A stretch of 64,000 nucleotides of DNA from Gracilimonas sp. (GCF_017641085.1 NZ_JAEPPI010000002.1:858352-922351), one strand, 5' to 3'. Shown: positions 43,149 through 53,278, counted from the stretch's first letter. Numbers and translations: made by a program. The notes: generated by a model from the sequence alone, not told the origin.

Positions 43149-43925
43149 TTACCCAAACAACCCTTTAATGTTACCCCCATCGTGGCTGATGGTTTGGCCG
43201 GTAACATATCCGGAATGTGGAGACAGCAGCCATGCTGCAAGCGATGCAAATTCCTCACCGGTTCCCATTCTGCCCACCGGAATGCTTGCCTCCATGTCCG
43301 CTATTACCTCGTCCAATGCTTTGCCGGACTCTTCCGCTCTTTTCTGGATTACTCTCTGAATGGCTGGCGTTTCATGAGATCCAGGCGCGATCAGGTTTAC
43401 GGTAATACCCTGCTTTGCTATTTCCAGAGAAAGCGTTTTTGCAAAACCGGCCACGGCAGCCCTCAACGAATTGCTTAATACCAAAGAGGGGATGGGTTGC
43501 TTGATGGACTGACTTTCCACAAAAAGAATACGCCCGTAATTCTGTTTCTGGAAGATGGGAACCAACCGTTTGGTGAGATCTACTTTCCATCGCAGCACGT
43601 TGAGGTACGCATCATCCCATTGATCCATGGAAGTTTCAAGAGCTGAAAGTGCGGGCGGCCCTCCGGCGTTTATAAGAACGCCACTCAGGTTCCGGCCTTT
43701 CATCAAAGCCTCCAGCTCGGTCAGGGTTTGATTGTCGGTCAGGTCGCCGGCAAAAACCTGAACCTGTTCCGGGTAGTCATCTTTTAGTTCCTTGAGTTTC
43801 TCTTCCCTCCGGGCTACGGCAATAACTTTAGCCTCTTCCTGCACTAACCGTTCGGCTACGGCTCGTCCAAAACCGCTGGACGCTCCGCAGATGAGAAAAA
43901 GGTGGTTGTTGATTTTCAGATCCAT
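43149..43925 (-). CDS. SDR-family protein lacking the Tyr-x-x-x-Lys pair
   Basis: A 258-residue Rossmann-fold protein. The cofactor motif G-A-S-S-G-F-G is at 14-20 and I-N-A-G-G-P near 85. The catalytic region reads S-Q-S-I-K-Q-P-I-P-S-L-V-L-S-N-S-L-R, with Ser140 or Ser138 in place but S151xxxR155 where Y-x-x-x-K is normal. The later V-N-L-I-A-P-G and D-G-G-N segments are conserved. This matches a known atypical beta-ketoacyl-reductase-like SDR subgroup. The reaction is unknown and may differ from ordinary dehydrogenation. Monocistronic. Confidence 0.88.
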   Translation of the reverse strand: MDLKINNHLFLICGASSGFGRAVAERLVQEEAKVIAVARREEKLKELKDDYPEQVQVFAGDLTDNQTLTELEALMKGRNLSGVLINAGGPPALSALETSMDQWDDAYLNVLRWKVDLTKRLVPIFQKQNYGRILFVESQSIKQPIPSLVLSNSLRAAVAGFAKTLSLEIAKQGITVNLIAPGSHETPAIQRVIQKRAEESGKALDEVIADMEASIPVGRMGTGEEFASLAAWLLSPHSGYVTGQTISHDGGNIKGLFG

Positions 43926-44035
43926 TCGTGTTTAAGATAATTTGTGTTTTTTAGGATTGAATAACCTACTAAAATCTCCGAACTTTTTGGGAACTCTGGA
44001 TTCAGACCCTGAGTTCTTACAGCAAATTAAATCCC

Positions 44036-44335
44036 ATGAAGCTCATAAAGCCTTACATATTACAGGTGGTGCTATCGACTGTGCTGTTCTTTGCATTTTC
44101 GATGATGCACGAATTTGACTGGTTGATTCCGTCAAACCCTGCGGCTGTTTCCTCAACGGCAGCGGCTATCCCTATGCCGGATGTTGTTGAAGAACCCGGG
44201 GCTGAAGATGAAATTGAGCATGAGTATATTGCTGCAACATACATTTACAATGACAGGCACCTTACCGGTGAGTTTATATCATTGATTAAACTATATACCC
44301 CACCGGTTCTCATCCCGCCACCCGACATGGTCTGA
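44036..44335 (+). CDS. Small membrane-anchored or exported hypothetical protein
   Basis: A 99-residue protein with an N-terminal hydrophobic helix (Y-I-L-Q-V-V-L-S-T-V-L-F-F-A-F), then a Pro/Ala/Glu-rich stretch (about 30-62) and a short end with L-Y-T-P-P-V-L-I-P-P-P. No family is recognised. It could be held by an uncleaved helix. It lies alone between the SDR and the first carbonic anhydrase, with 162 bp of featureless DNA after it. Confidence 0.55.
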   Translation: MKLIKPYILQVVLSTVLFFAFSMMHEFDWLIPSNPAAVSSTAAAIPMPDVVEEPGAEDEIEHEYIAATYIYNDRHLTGEFISLIKLYTPPVLIPPPDMV

Positions 44336-44497
44336 CCATACCCGCAAATTATACATCCATTTTGTACTACAATTCCCTGAAGGAATAAGACGAACTGCAG
44401 CAGACTTCTCGAAGAATATAGAAGTGTTGCTGGGAGATTAGGGTTTATGATCTCTTGATGGAATCATTATATCTGCTATCAAATAAAATTTAAGACC

Positions 44498-45232
44498 ATG
44501 AGAAAATTATTTTTAACCAACATTTTACCGGTATTAGTAGTAACACTTTTGTTTTCGACAGCTTGTGTAAGCCAGAATGCTGAACAATCATCGAATAATG
44601 AACTTAAATCAGAAGTTTTGACGAGTGAGGCTCAGAGCGAATTAACCCCACAGCAAATTCTCAACGGCCTGAAAGCCGGTAATGAGAGTTTTGTTAACAA
44701 CAACCTCACGCCAACCGATTATCAGAAACAAGTGAAAGCAACCGCAGTTGGTCAATATCCTGAGGCAATTATATTGTCTTGTGTTGACAGCCGCGTGCCT
44801 GTAGAGCAAGTTTTTGATAAAGGCGTTGGCGATGTTTTTGTAGCCCGCGTAGCCGGAAATTTCGTTAATGAAGACATTCTGGGAAGTGCTGAGTTTGCTA
44901 CCGCTGTGGCCGGGTCAAAAGTTGTTGTAGTAATGGGGCATAAAAGCTGCGGTGCTGTGAAAGCAGCAATCGACGGAGTTGAAATGGGCAACATTACCGC
45001 TATGTTAGACAAAATTGAACCGGCTGTTGAAATGACTGCCAACTATTCGGGCGAGCGTTCAACAAGTAACGATGACTATGTAACTGAAGTGGTTAATAAC
45101 AACGTAGTTAATACGATTGCCGAAATGCGGGAAAACAGCCCTATTATTGCCGAGCTGGAAAGAAACGGTGATGTAGTAATTGCCGGAGCGTTCTATGACT
45201 TAGAGACAGGCAAAGTAACTTTTCTTGAGTAA
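44498..45232 (+). CDS. Beta-carbonic anhydrase, lipoprotein form
   Basis: Interconverts CO2 and bicarbonate. The 244-residue chain begins with a lipoprotein signal and lipobox S-T-A-C (Cys23), so it is probably membrane-anchored in the periplasm. Zinc ligands are Cys95 in S-C-V-D-S-R-V-P, His148 and Cys151 in G-H-K-S-C-G-A-V, and the Asp97-Arg99 dyad is present. Residues 40 onward closely match the second copy at 45415. A periplasmic lipid-anchored beta-CA is less usual than a cytosolic one. It ends in its own terminator. Confidence 0.92.
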   Translation: MRKLFLTNILPVLVVTLLFSTACVSQNAEQSSNNELKSEVLTSEAQSELTPQQILNGLKAGNESFVNNNLTPTDYQKQVKATAVGQYPEAIILSCVDSRVPVEQVFDKGVGDVFVARVAGNFVNEDILGSAEFATAVAGSKVVVVMGHKSCGAVKAAIDGVEMGNITAMLDKIEPAVEMTANYSGERSTSNDDYVTEVVNNNVVNTIAEMRENSPIIAELERNGDVVIAGAFYDLETGKVTFLE

Positions 45233-45254
45233 GCTAAAGTGCTTAATTATTTAC

Positions 45255-45284
45255 AAAGGGAGTTTTCTTAACTCCCTTTTTTTT
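45255..45284 (+). terminator. Terminator of carbonic anhydrase 1
   Basis: AAAGGGAGTT (45255-45264) and AACTCCCTTT (45270-45279) pair perfectly, followed by TTTTT. The same AAGGGAGT / ACTCCCTT stem appears after the second carbonic anhydrase gene. Confidence 0.88.
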
Positions 45285-45414
45285 GACCATTACAGAAGTA
45301 CAAGGCCATGTGGCAGTATTAGGTATGTATAAAAATTAATACCGATTTAAACTGTGAAAGCAGTAACAACTGCCCTATTTTTTAAAAGCATTGATCAATA
45401 AACAAAACGTAACA

Positions 45415-46062
45415 ATGAGCGAAGAAACATCTTTAAGTAAAGAAGTCTTAACAAGCGAAAAACAAGCAAGCTTGTCGCCCGAACAAATTCTCCAAAACCT
45501 CAAAGAAGGGAACAAGCGGTTCGTCAATAATAACCTGACACCGCGGGATTACCAGGCACAAGTGAAAGCCACTACCAGTGGGCAATATCCCGAAGCCGTA
45601 GTCATTTCCTGCATCGACAGCCGTGTACCGGTAGAGCAGGTGTTTGATAAAGGCGTGGGCGATATTTTTGTGGCCCGTGTAGCCGGTAATTTTGTGAATG
45701 AGGATATTCTTGGTAGTACCGAATACGGAACAGCCGTTGCCGGTTCAAAAGTAATCGTAGTGATGGGCCACAAGAGCTGTGGAGCGGTAAAAGCAGCTAT
45801 CGATGATGTACAAATGGGGAACATTACGGCCATGCTGAGCAAGATTAAGCCGGCTGTTGAAATGACTGCTGATTACGATGGAGAACAGTCAACAGATAAT
45901 GATGACTATGTAACAGAAGTTGTAAAGAACAATGTGATTCATACCATTCAGCAGATGAGAAAAGAAAGTCCTGCCATTGCTGAACTGGAAAAGAACGGTG
46001 ATGTAAAAATCGCCGGCGCTTTCTATGATCTGGAAACAGGTAAGGTTACTTTTCTTGACTGA
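45415..46062 (+). CDS. Beta-carbonic anhydrase, cytosolic form
   Basis: A 215-residue beta-CA without signal peptide; the ATG at 45415 is preferred over a TTG at 45391. Zinc ligands are Cys66, His119 and Cys122, with Asp68 in S-C-I-D-S-R-V-P. It is close to the lipoprotein copy throughout the catalytic part (N-N-N-L-T-P, F-V-A-R-V-A-G-N-F-V-N-E-D-I-L-G-S), so the pair arose by tandem duplication with gain or loss of the leader. Together they could handle CO2/bicarbonate on both sides of the membrane. Confidence 0.93.
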   Translation: MSEETSLSKEVLTSEKQASLSPEQILQNLKEGNKRFVNNNLTPRDYQAQVKATTSGQYPEAVVISCIDSRVPVEQVFDKGVGDIFVARVAGNFVNEDILGSTEYGTAVAGSKVIVVMGHKSCGAVKAAIDDVQMGNITAMLSKIKPAVEMTADYDGEQSTDNDDYVTEVVKNNVIHTIQQMRKESPAIAELEKNGDVKIAGAFYDLETGKVTFLD

Positions 46063-46088
46063 AAGCTCTAACTAAAGCTAAAAAGTAA

Positions 46089-46119
46089 AAAAGGGAGTTT
46101 AACGACTCCCTTTTCTTTT
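46089..46119. terminator. Bidirectional terminator, carbonic anhydrase 2 / TonB receptor
   Basis: AAAAGGGAGT (46089-46098) and ACTCCCTTTT (46105-46114) pair perfectly, with T-runs on both sides. It lies between convergent genes. Confidence 0.85.
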
Positions 46120-48485
46120 TAAAAATTGAGCACTATTCCAATTGAAGGCAGCACCGCTCCTTCAGATGAAGTATCCACCCTTACCAACTGCCGCGGCATT
46201 ATCACTTCTCCCTGTTCGTTTCTGTCAAGGCCATATCTCGGTTCAGAGGGGTTTGCCGAAGCCAGTACATTCTGAATTTCTACAAACAGATCGAGGCTGA
46301 ATTGTTGGAAACTCCACTTCTTATCAATACGCACATCCAGCTGACTGAAAGGGTCTAACCGAACAGTCCCCAATTTATTGAAGTCTTTAATTACAGCAGG
46401 GTAGTTATCCAGCGTAGCTTGTTGATCAACCGGGGCATACGGGGCTTTTCCCAGGAACCGATAGCGGCCGCTGACCTCCCAGTTGTTTCCGAATTTATAG
46501 CCACCCAACAGTGAAATTAAAACTCCATTATCCCAGACGGCCGGATCATAATCATTGCCCAGTAAGTTGGTGAATTCACTTTTATAAAAGGTGAATGCCG
46601 TTACGGCGTAAAAATTTCCGGTGAACTTTTGCTGAAATAGTAATTCCACCCCATAGGTTCTGCCTTTCCCCTCACTGATAACCGGCTCGCTGCCGAAAAC
46701 TTCAAATCCCCCGCCTTTGTTAGCCAGCGAAACGCTGTCGGTAGTTGAGATGGGATAGTCATCATACTTTTTAAAAAAGCCTTCCAGAGAGATTCGGGAA
46801 GATTGATTGATGAGGTATTCTAACCCTAATACAGCATGATCACTTTGGATGTAATCAGCTGATTTGTTGGCGAAAGATCCGTCATTGCCTTGAAATCCGA
46901 GGGTGGTGTAAGGCAGGATTTTGTAGTAGCGGCCAACCGAGGCGTTCACGGTCCAGTCACGGTTTTCAGAAAATGTATAGGAAGCAGAGGCGCGGGGGCT
47001 TAAGGTGCGGTAAAGTTCATTGCCGGTGTCGGTAAACGTGTTGCCATCGGCGCGCAACCCAAGAGAAAATTTAACCCGGTTATTCAGCATATTTGATGTT
47101 ACCTGCCCGTGTAACCCATAGCGAAAGAAGTTCAGGTCGGTTTCAAATTGCCGGTTATTGACTAGATCCTCGGTGTTGTTGGAGTAATCTGAATTGATAA
47201 GCAGGAAGCCCCCCGAAGCGGTCCAGTTACCTAAGAATTTGGTCACTCGATATCGAAGCTGGGTTTCGGTTTCCCGGGATTCATTTTTGAGATACAGCCC
47301 GGTTTCATTCACGTTATCGTTGTAGCGGTAAAAACGGTTACCCAGCGTGTTGTTGCTTAACACGGTTTCCATAAATCCGGAATTGTCGCTGAATTGCCGT
47401 TTCCAGCCTATACCTGCGGTGTTACTATTTTGGCGAATAACCGGAATTTGGTTTTGAATGGCTTCCTGCTCAGGATCAAAATCTTCGAGATCATTAATAG
47501 CCAGGTCGTCAATAGCCCCCACGCCGGTTAAGTAGATGGTATTATCGCGGTTAATTTGATGGTTCAGCTTGTACTGAAAATCCCAGTAATCGGGCAGAAA
47601 GGGAAGACCTATGACATCAAAAAGTAGCTGCAGGTACGAGCGGCGAACAGAAGCGATGAAAGTTGTATTTGCTATGTCCTGATCGCCTTTGAATAACGGA
47701 CCTTCTGCAGTAAGGGCAGCTTCACTGGAACTGATTCTCAAATTGCCGGTGAACTCTCTGGGGTTTCCGTTACGCTGGTTAAACTGTAGGATTCCGGAAA
47801 GCACGTTATCATATTCAGCGCCAAAAGAGCTGGCGGTTAATGTGACTCCTTCAAAGAAAGAAACATTCAACAATCCCACCGGTCCCCCGGCGCTACCCTG
47901 TGTTGAAAAGTGATTGATGTTTGGAATAGGCACTCCGTCCAGAAAATACACATTCTCATTCGGCGCACCTCCGGGGATGATCACATCATTCCGAAAGCCA
48001 CCTACCGAACCTGAAACGCCGGGCAGGGATTGAACAACCTTCGCGATGTCATTATTACCACCGGGATAAGCAGCGATTTCCTCCTGACTCAAATTTTGAA
48101 TAGAAAGCGGAGTGGTTTCCAGCTTCTCGAAAGGATTGGGGGTTACCGTTACTTCATCTAATTCGCTGACATTCTCTTTCAGTTCAAAATTCAGTTCAAT
48201 GTTTCCGGCCGAGCGGACCACAACATTGAATTTGGTTTCCGTAATAAAGCCTACAAAAGAAGCTTTCACGTTATACGTTTTGGTAGGTATGTTATTAATG
48301 GTGTAGCGCCCCTCAGCATTTGTAGCTGCTCCGAGATTGGTGCCCTCCAGAATGATGGTAGCTCCAATCAGAGGTTCGCCGGTTTTGACGTCTTTAACGG
48401 TACCGGTTATGGTGCCCGAAGTTTGAGCATACAGCACGCCGGATGAAAGCATAATTAAGGCGATGAACAATGAATAAATTCGCAT
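46119..48485 (-). CDS. TonB-dependent receptor with carboxypeptidase-like N-domain
   Basis: A 788-residue outer-membrane receptor. Signal peptide to about residue 20 (V-L-Y-A-Q), carboxypeptidase-regulatory-like domain (G-T-V-K-D-V-K-T-G-E-P-L-I-G-A-T-I) at about 25-110, plug domain with Y-P-G-G-N-N-D-I-A-K-V-V and V-I-I-P-G-G-A-P-N-E-N-V-Y-F-L-D-G-V-P near 170, and a barrel ending P-S-I-G-I-V-L-N-F. Unlike the receptor at 13 kb, no DUF4249 or SusD-like partner is adjacent. The ligand is unknown. Confidence 0.9.
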   Translation of the reverse strand: MRIYSLFIALIMLSSGVLYAQTSGTITGTVKDVKTGEPLIGATIILEGTNLGAATNAEGRYTINNIPTKTYNVKASFVGFITETKFNVVVRSAGNIELNFELKENVSELDEVTVTPNPFEKLETTPLSIQNLSQEEIAAYPGGNNDIAKVVQSLPGVSGSVGGFRNDVIIPGGAPNENVYFLDGVPIPNINHFSTQGSAGGPVGLLNVSFFEGVTLTASSFGAEYDNVLSGILQFNQRNGNPREFTGNLRISSSEAALTAEGPLFKGDQDIANTTFIASVRRSYLQLLFDVIGLPFLPDYWDFQYKLNHQINRDNTIYLTGVGAIDDLAINDLEDFDPEQEAIQNQIPVIRQNSNTAGIGWKRQFSDNSGFMETVLSNNTLGNRFYRYNDNVNETGLYLKNESRETETQLRYRVTKFLGNWTASGGFLLINSDYSNNTEDLVNNRQFETDLNFFRYGLHGQVTSNMLNNRVKFSLGLRADGNTFTDTGNELYRTLSPRASASYTFSENRDWTVNASVGRYYKILPYTTLGFQGNDGSFANKSADYIQSDHAVLGLEYLINQSSRISLEGFFKKYDDYPISTTDSVSLANKGGGFEVFGSEPVISEGKGRTYGVELLFQQKFTGNFYAVTAFTFYKSEFTNLLGNDYDPAVWDNGVLISLLGGYKFGNNWEVSGRYRFLGKAPYAPVDQQATLDNYPAVIKDFNKLGTVRLDPFSQLDVRIDKKWSFQQFSLDLFVEIQNVLASANPSEPRYGLDRNEQGEVIMPRQLVRVDTSSEGAVLPSIGIVLNF

Positions 48486-48589
48486 CGGGATGAATAGTCG
48501 GATAATTGTTACTGTTGATTTGTGGCTTCAGAACAATTCGGTTTTTGAAAACCGTTCCAGATTCGCTTAGGGTGTTGGGCTAAAGTGAT

Positions 48590-49546
48590 CTATAGCTGAG
48601 AGGTAATGAGGTACATTGTGTAGGCGATAAACAGGATGAGTAATACGCCGGCCTCCCACCTGTCCAGTTTTTTCTTTTCCCCGGTAAACATCCCGATAAA
48701 TAAGATTAATGTTCCGCCCGCAAGTAGGTATAGTTCTGAATTAAAGGACGGATTGTATTCAATCGGTTTAACAACAGCACTTATCCCGAGAATTAAAAAA
48801 ATGTTGAAGATATTGGAGCCGATAATATTGCCTACGGCTATGTCAACATTCTTGCGCATAGCCGCTACAATAGAAGTTGCAAGCTCTGGGAGGGAGGTGC
48901 CGGCGGCGATAATGGTTAGACCGATAATCTTTTCGCTAACTCCCAGAACAGTCGCAATTTGGATGGCGTTATTCACTACTAATCGTCCGCCTAGAACTAA
49001 TCCTGCTAACCCGACAATAATAAATCCCCAGATTTTTAACTGAGTATATGATTTGTTTTCAGTCTGTATTTCAGAAGGATCAGAAGAGAGCTGTTTATAC
49101 ACGTAGAACAAGAAGCCAACAAAAAAAGCCAGGAAGATGAATCCATCAAAACGGGATACCGTGTAAGAACCCGGAAGCCATAAGTCGTTTGCCAGAAAAA
49201 ACAGTAACACCGCAGCAAAAAGGGAGAACGGTATTTCTTTCCATACGGTGCTTGATTGAACAACAAGTGGGGTGATCAGGCCGGAAATACCCAGGATCAC
49301 CAGTAGGTTAAAGTTGTTGCTGCCGATTACATTGGCGAATACAATTTCGTGATGCCCCTCGATGCTGCCCATCACATTAACCACCAGCTCGGGAGCGGAA
49401 GTACCAAATGCCACAATGGTTAAACCAATCGCCAGATCAGAGACGTTGAATTTTTTAGCCAGAACGGTGGCTCCTTCAACAAGCCAGTCGGCTCCTTTGA
49501 TGAGTAGTATTAGACCAAAGGTGAGCCATAGAAAGGGAATAAACAT
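48590..49546 (-). CDS. Na+/Ca2+ exchanger-type antiporter
   Basis: A 318-residue inner-membrane protein with about ten transmembrane helices in two homologous halves, the CaCA family layout. The two alpha repeats are visible: T-I-V-A-F-G-T-S-A-P-E-L-V-V near 44-57 with G-S-N-N-F-N near 75, and T-I-I-A-A-G-T-S-L-P-E-L-A-T near 209-222 with G-S-N-I-F-N near 243. The paired Glu residues bind the cation. It resembles E. coli YrbG. It lies between the TonB receptor and the FG-GAP gene, both on the same strand. Confidence 0.93.
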   Translation of the reverse strand: MFIPFLWLTFGLILLIKGADWLVEGATVLAKKFNVSDLAIGLTIVAFGTSAPELVVNVMGSIEGHHEIVFANVIGSNNFNLLVILGISGLITPLVVQSSTVWKEIPFSLFAAVLLFFLANDLWLPGSYTVSRFDGFIFLAFFVGFLFYVYKQLSSDPSEIQTENKSYTQLKIWGFIIVGLAGLVLGGRLVVNNAIQIATVLGVSEKIIGLTIIAAGTSLPELATSIVAAMRKNVDIAVGNIIGSNIFNIFLILGISAVVKPIEYNPSFNSELYLLAGGTLILFIGMFTGEKKKLDRWEAGVLLILFIAYTMYLITSQL

Positions 49547-49557
49547 GTTTCTATCTA

Positions 49558-51261
49558 TTATTTAATCAAAGTCATTTTCTTGGTACTAACAACTTCACCG
49601 TCGATTTTTAGACTGTAAACATATAATCCACTTGTTAAAAACTCAGCGTTGAAGTTATAAGAATGAGCTCCAGCATTGAGATTTTTATCAACCAAGGTGG
49701 TGACTTTTCTACCAACAGAATCATAAACTGTTAACTGAGTTTCTGCAGATCTTGGTAACTCAAAGGTTATTTTTGTAGTAGGGTTGAAAGGGTTTGGAAA
49801 ATTGTTATTCAGAATAAAATCAGAGGGTAGGTTTGCATTTCTAATCGATGAATCAATTAATTGTTCTGAACCATAAACAACATATGTGTTACCCTTATTT
49901 TCAAATGTATCGATGATAACGTCATCAGCGCCATCATTGTTAATATCTCCACTAGCAATCGAAAAGCCTGGGCTAAATCCAACAATCTCTAATAATTCAT
50001 TTTGGTCAAAATCAGATAACATATTTTCTGCTTTTGGCTTGTCATTATTGAAAAGTATGTAAGTACTACCGGCTGAAACAATAAGGTCTTTTTTACCATC
50101 ATCATTGATATCTCCGGCAGATACAATACCTAGCAACTCATTACTGTCTGATCCGTTTATGTAAAACCCATTTTCACCATCTATATCATCAATTGTAATA
50201 AGTTCTTGGAAACCACCTTCAGAGCCGTAAATAACGGAAACTCTGCCTGAAAGGAAGACATTGTTTACGGATATCCAAGGTTCCCCGATAATTAAATCAT
50301 CTACGGAATCGCCGTTTATATCCTCCATGTATAAAGAGTATGCTTTAGAAGAGCCGAAAACAAAACCATTTTCACCATCTAAAGCAGGCAGCTGAAACTC
50401 AGATTCAAAACCTGACTGACGGCCAAATAGTATAAAAGTTTTATCTGTACCTATAACGATATCATCAATTTGATCATCATTAATGTCACCGTTGGTAACG
50501 AATTGCCCAAAATGCTCCCATAGATAATATTCAGGTGCTTTTATTGTGAATCCATTTTCACCGTCCAGGCTATTTCGGCTAAATTCAGAATCAAAAGCAG
50601 AATCTTTACCAAAAATGATAAACACTTGGCCATATGTACCGGTGAATTCATCTGACGGGTTAGGTGAACCAATGATAATATCTTTAACTCCATCACCATT
50701 TACATCTCCTGAGGAAACTGATGTAGGTCTAGAAATATTGGTATAAAAATCGGTTAGAGTAAATCCATTTTCACCATTTAATTCTTCCAAATTAAACTCA
50801 GCTTCAAAGCTATCTCTTTTCCCAAATAGAACGAATGAAGGAGATATGCCAATTATATCATCAATACCATCTCCATTAATATCTCCAGTAGTTATACCTC
50901 TACCTGCAGCATTTATTTTGAACCCATTGGTTCCATCTAGTTCAGAATACTGCACATTCAGATTGAAGCCTGATTCGCTTCCAAACACAACATAAGTGGC
51001 GCGTTTTTCGACTTCCAAAACGTATGCAACAACAATGAGGTCATCAATGTTATCTCCATTAATGTCACCCACAGTTACACTGTTTCCTGCGTAACCTCTT
51101 GCAGAATCACTATGCAGGATAAAACCTTGTCCAGCTTTTAATGTATCTAAAGAAAAAACTGATTGTGCTAAGGCTAAACTTGGGAAGGAGAGAGTGTTTA
51201 GCAATACAATTAATGAAAGCTTTATAAATGTTGACTTAAACTGTTGGTAAATATTATTCAT
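49558..51261 (-). CDS. Secreted FG-GAP repeat protein with T9SS signal
   Basis: A 567-residue exported protein. After a signal peptide (to about residue 32, S-L-A-L-A-Q) come about seven FG-GAP blades, each with a Ca-binding-type loop such as G-D-I-N-G-D-N-I-D-D-L, G-D-V-N-G-D-G-V-K-D-I and G-D-I-N-N-D-G-A-D-D-V, forming an integrin-alpha-like propeller. Residues from N-F-P-N-P-F-N-P-T-T-K (about 490) to K-K-M-T-L-I-K are a T9SS sorting domain. The gene is clearly richer in A and T than its neighbours. Adhesion is a possible role only. Confidence 0.87.
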   Translation of the reverse strand: MNNIYQQFKSTFIKLSLIVLLNTLSFPSLALAQSVFSLDTLKAGQGFILHSDSARGYAGNSVTVGDINGDNIDDLIVVAYVLEVEKRATYVVFGSESGFNLNVQYSELDGTNGFKINAAGRGITTGDINGDGIDDIIGISPSFVLFGKRDSFEAEFNLEELNGENGFTLTDFYTNISRPTSVSSGDVNGDGVKDIIIGSPNPSDEFTGTYGQVFIIFGKDSAFDSEFSRNSLDGENGFTIKAPEYYLWEHFGQFVTNGDINDDQIDDIVIGTDKTFILFGRQSGFESEFQLPALDGENGFVFGSSKAYSLYMEDINGDSVDDLIIGEPWISVNNVFLSGRVSVIYGSEGGFQELITIDDIDGENGFYINGSDSNELLGIVSAGDINDDGKKDLIVSAGSTYILFNNDKPKAENMLSDFDQNELLEIVGFSPGFSIASGDINNDGADDVIIDTFENKGNTYVVYGSEQLIDSSIRNANLPSDFILNNNFPNPFNPTTKITFELPRSAETQLTVYDSVGRKVTTLVDKNLNAGAHSYNFNAEFLTSGLYVYSLKIDGEVVSTKKMTLIK

Positions 51262-51431
51262 CTTATCTAAACATTTGTCATATCAATCTGAAAAGCTAAA
51301 ACAATTCTCAATTTAATAATAAGGATTTGACCAAAATACCCGTATCTTTAAGGCTTGCAACTTTTCTGGTAATAGACTGCTGAAGACACAGGGTTAATCA
51401 AGAAGAGAATTTCATTTAAAATAATACAAAA

Positions 51432-53258
51432 ATGTCACAAGATTTAAGAAATATCGCCATCATCGCTCACGTAGATCACGGGAAAACCACCCTCGTTGAT
51501 CAGATTTTAAAACAGAGCGGAACATTCAGAGAGAACCAGCAGGTAGAGGACCGGGTGATGGACTCCGGCGACCTGGAGAAAGAGCGCGGTATTACCATCA
51601 GTTCCAAAAACACCGCGGTAAACTGGAAAGGCACCAAAATTAACATTGTTGATACCCCTGGTCACGCCGACTTTGGCGGAGAAGTGGAGCGAATTCTGAA
51701 AATGGTAAATGGTGTAATTCTTCTGGTGGATGCTGCCGAAGGCCCGCTTCCCCAAACTAAATTTGTTCTTAGAAAATCACTGAGTTTAGGCTATCAGCCG
51801 ATTGTGGTTATTAATAAAATTGACCGAAAGGATGCACGTCCCAATGCCGTGCTGGATGAGATTTTTGATCTGTTTGTAATGCTGGATGCCACCAACGAGC
51901 AGCTTGATTTCCCGGTTCTTTATGCCATTGCCAAAGACGGTATCGCCAAGGAAGAGCTGGAGGAGGAAGGCACAGACCTTTCCCCGCTCATGAACAAAAT
52001 TGTGGAGCATGTACCGGCACCGGAGCAGGACACCGATTCTAAATTCAAGATGCTGGTAAGCAGCATTGACTGGAACGACTATGTGGGGCGAATTGCGGTT
52101 GGCCGTGTTGAGCAAGGCACGATTAAAATAAACCAGGAAGTTGCCCTGATGAATGGCAAAGGCGAGGTGAAAGAAAAAGCTCGCGCAACCAAGCTGTTTA
52201 CTTTCAATGGTCTTCAGCGCGAGCCGGTAGAAAAAGCGGTGGCCGGAGATATTATTGCATTAGCTGGATATGAACAGGTAAACATCGGGGATACGCTGAC
52301 GGATACCGCTGATATGACTCCACTCGAATATGTGGATTTAGACCAGCCCACTATCGCGATGTATTTCCGGGTAAACAACTCTCCGTTTGCCGGAAAAGAA
52401 GGCGATTATGTAACCTCCAACCAGTTGAAAGACCGCCTGTACCGTGAAACACGAACTAATGTGGCGATGCGGGTTGAGCCGACAGACAGTCCTGATATTT
52501 ATAAAGTTTCCGGCCGGGGTGAGTTACAAATGGCTATCCTGATTGAAACCATGCGCCGTGAAGGATTCGAATTTTCTGTATCCCGACCGGAAGTGCTTTT
52601 CAAAGAGGTGGATGGGGTAACTCACGAACCGGTTGAGGAAGTGGTTGTAGATGTGCAGACCGACTACAGCAATCGCGTGATTGATAACCTCCAGAAACGA
52701 AAAGGGATCATGACTTCCATGAGCCAGGAAGGGGAAAACAACCGGATTCAATTCCGTGTACCTTCCCGTGGATTAATTGGCTTCCGTGGAGAGATGCTGA
52801 CCGAAACTCGTGGAACAGGAATCATGCACCAGCAATTTGATGGCTATGAGCCTTACGCCGGTGAAATCCCTGGACGAAATCGTGGCGCACTCATTGCTCT
52901 TGAGCAAGGAGATGTAACCGGTTATGCTCTGGAAGGTGTTCAGGACCGTGGTGAGTTTTTTGTAGAGCCCGGAGATCCCGTTTATATGGGGCAGGTTGTT
53001 GGCGTGAATAAGCGCAGCGACGACATGGTAGTAAATGTGGTTAAGAAGAAAAACCTGACTAACCACCGTGCCACTCAAACGGCTGATTCTGTGAAATTGA
53101 ATCAGGCCAAAAAGCTTAGCCTGGAGCAATGTATTGAGTTTATCGACAACGATGAACTACTCGAGGTAACCCCCAAAGCACTTCGAATCCGAAAGACATA
53201 TCTCGATCACAACGATCGCAAGCGTGCGGAAAAGCAGAAGGCAAGCGCTAAAGCTTAG
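51432..53258 (+). CDS. typA: GTPase TypA/BipA
   Basis: Ribosome-associated translational GTPase, 608 residues as usual. G-domain motifs are [10 protein letters not shown] (G1), G-I-T-I (G2), [14 protein letters not shown] (G3) and N-K-I-D-R (G4). The G-E-V-E-R instead of V-E-V-E-R distinguishes TypA from EF-G. Later, [18 protein letters not shown] and S-R-G-L-I-G-F-R-G mark the EF-G III/V-like and TypA-specific C-terminal domains. It helps 50S assembly and growth under stress. A TTAACATTCAGC hairpin follows. Confidence 0.97.
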   Translation: MSQDLRNIAIIAHVDHGKTTLVDQILKQSGTFRENQQVEDRVMDSGDLEKERGITISSKNTAVNWKGTKINIVDTPGHADFGGEVERILKMVNGVILLVDAAEGPLPQTKFVLRKSLSLGYQPIVVINKIDRKDARPNAVLDEIFDLFVMLDATNEQLDFPVLYAIAKDGIAKEELEEEGTDLSPLMNKIVEHVPAPEQDTDSKFKMLVSSIDWNDYVGRIAVGRVEQGTIKINQEVALMNGKGEVKEKARATKLFTFNGLQREPVEKAVAGDIIALAGYEQVNIGDTLTDTADMTPLEYVDLDQPTIAMYFRVNNSPFAGKEGDYVTSNQLKDRLYRETRTNVAMRVEPTDSPDIYKVSGRGELQMAILIETMRREGFEFSVSRPEVLFKEVDGVTHEPVEEVVVDVQTDYSNRVIDNLQKRKGIMTSMSQEGENNRIQFRVPSRGLIGFRGEMLTETRGTGIMHQQFDGYEPYAGEIPGRNRGALIALEQGDVTGYALEGVQDRGEFFVEPGDPVYMGQVVGVNKRSDDMVVNVVKKKNLTNHRATQTADSVKLNQAKKLSLEQCIEFIDNDELLEVTPKALRIRKTYLDHNDRKRAEKQKASAKA

Positions 53259-53278
53259 TCTATATTTTAAATGTTGAA

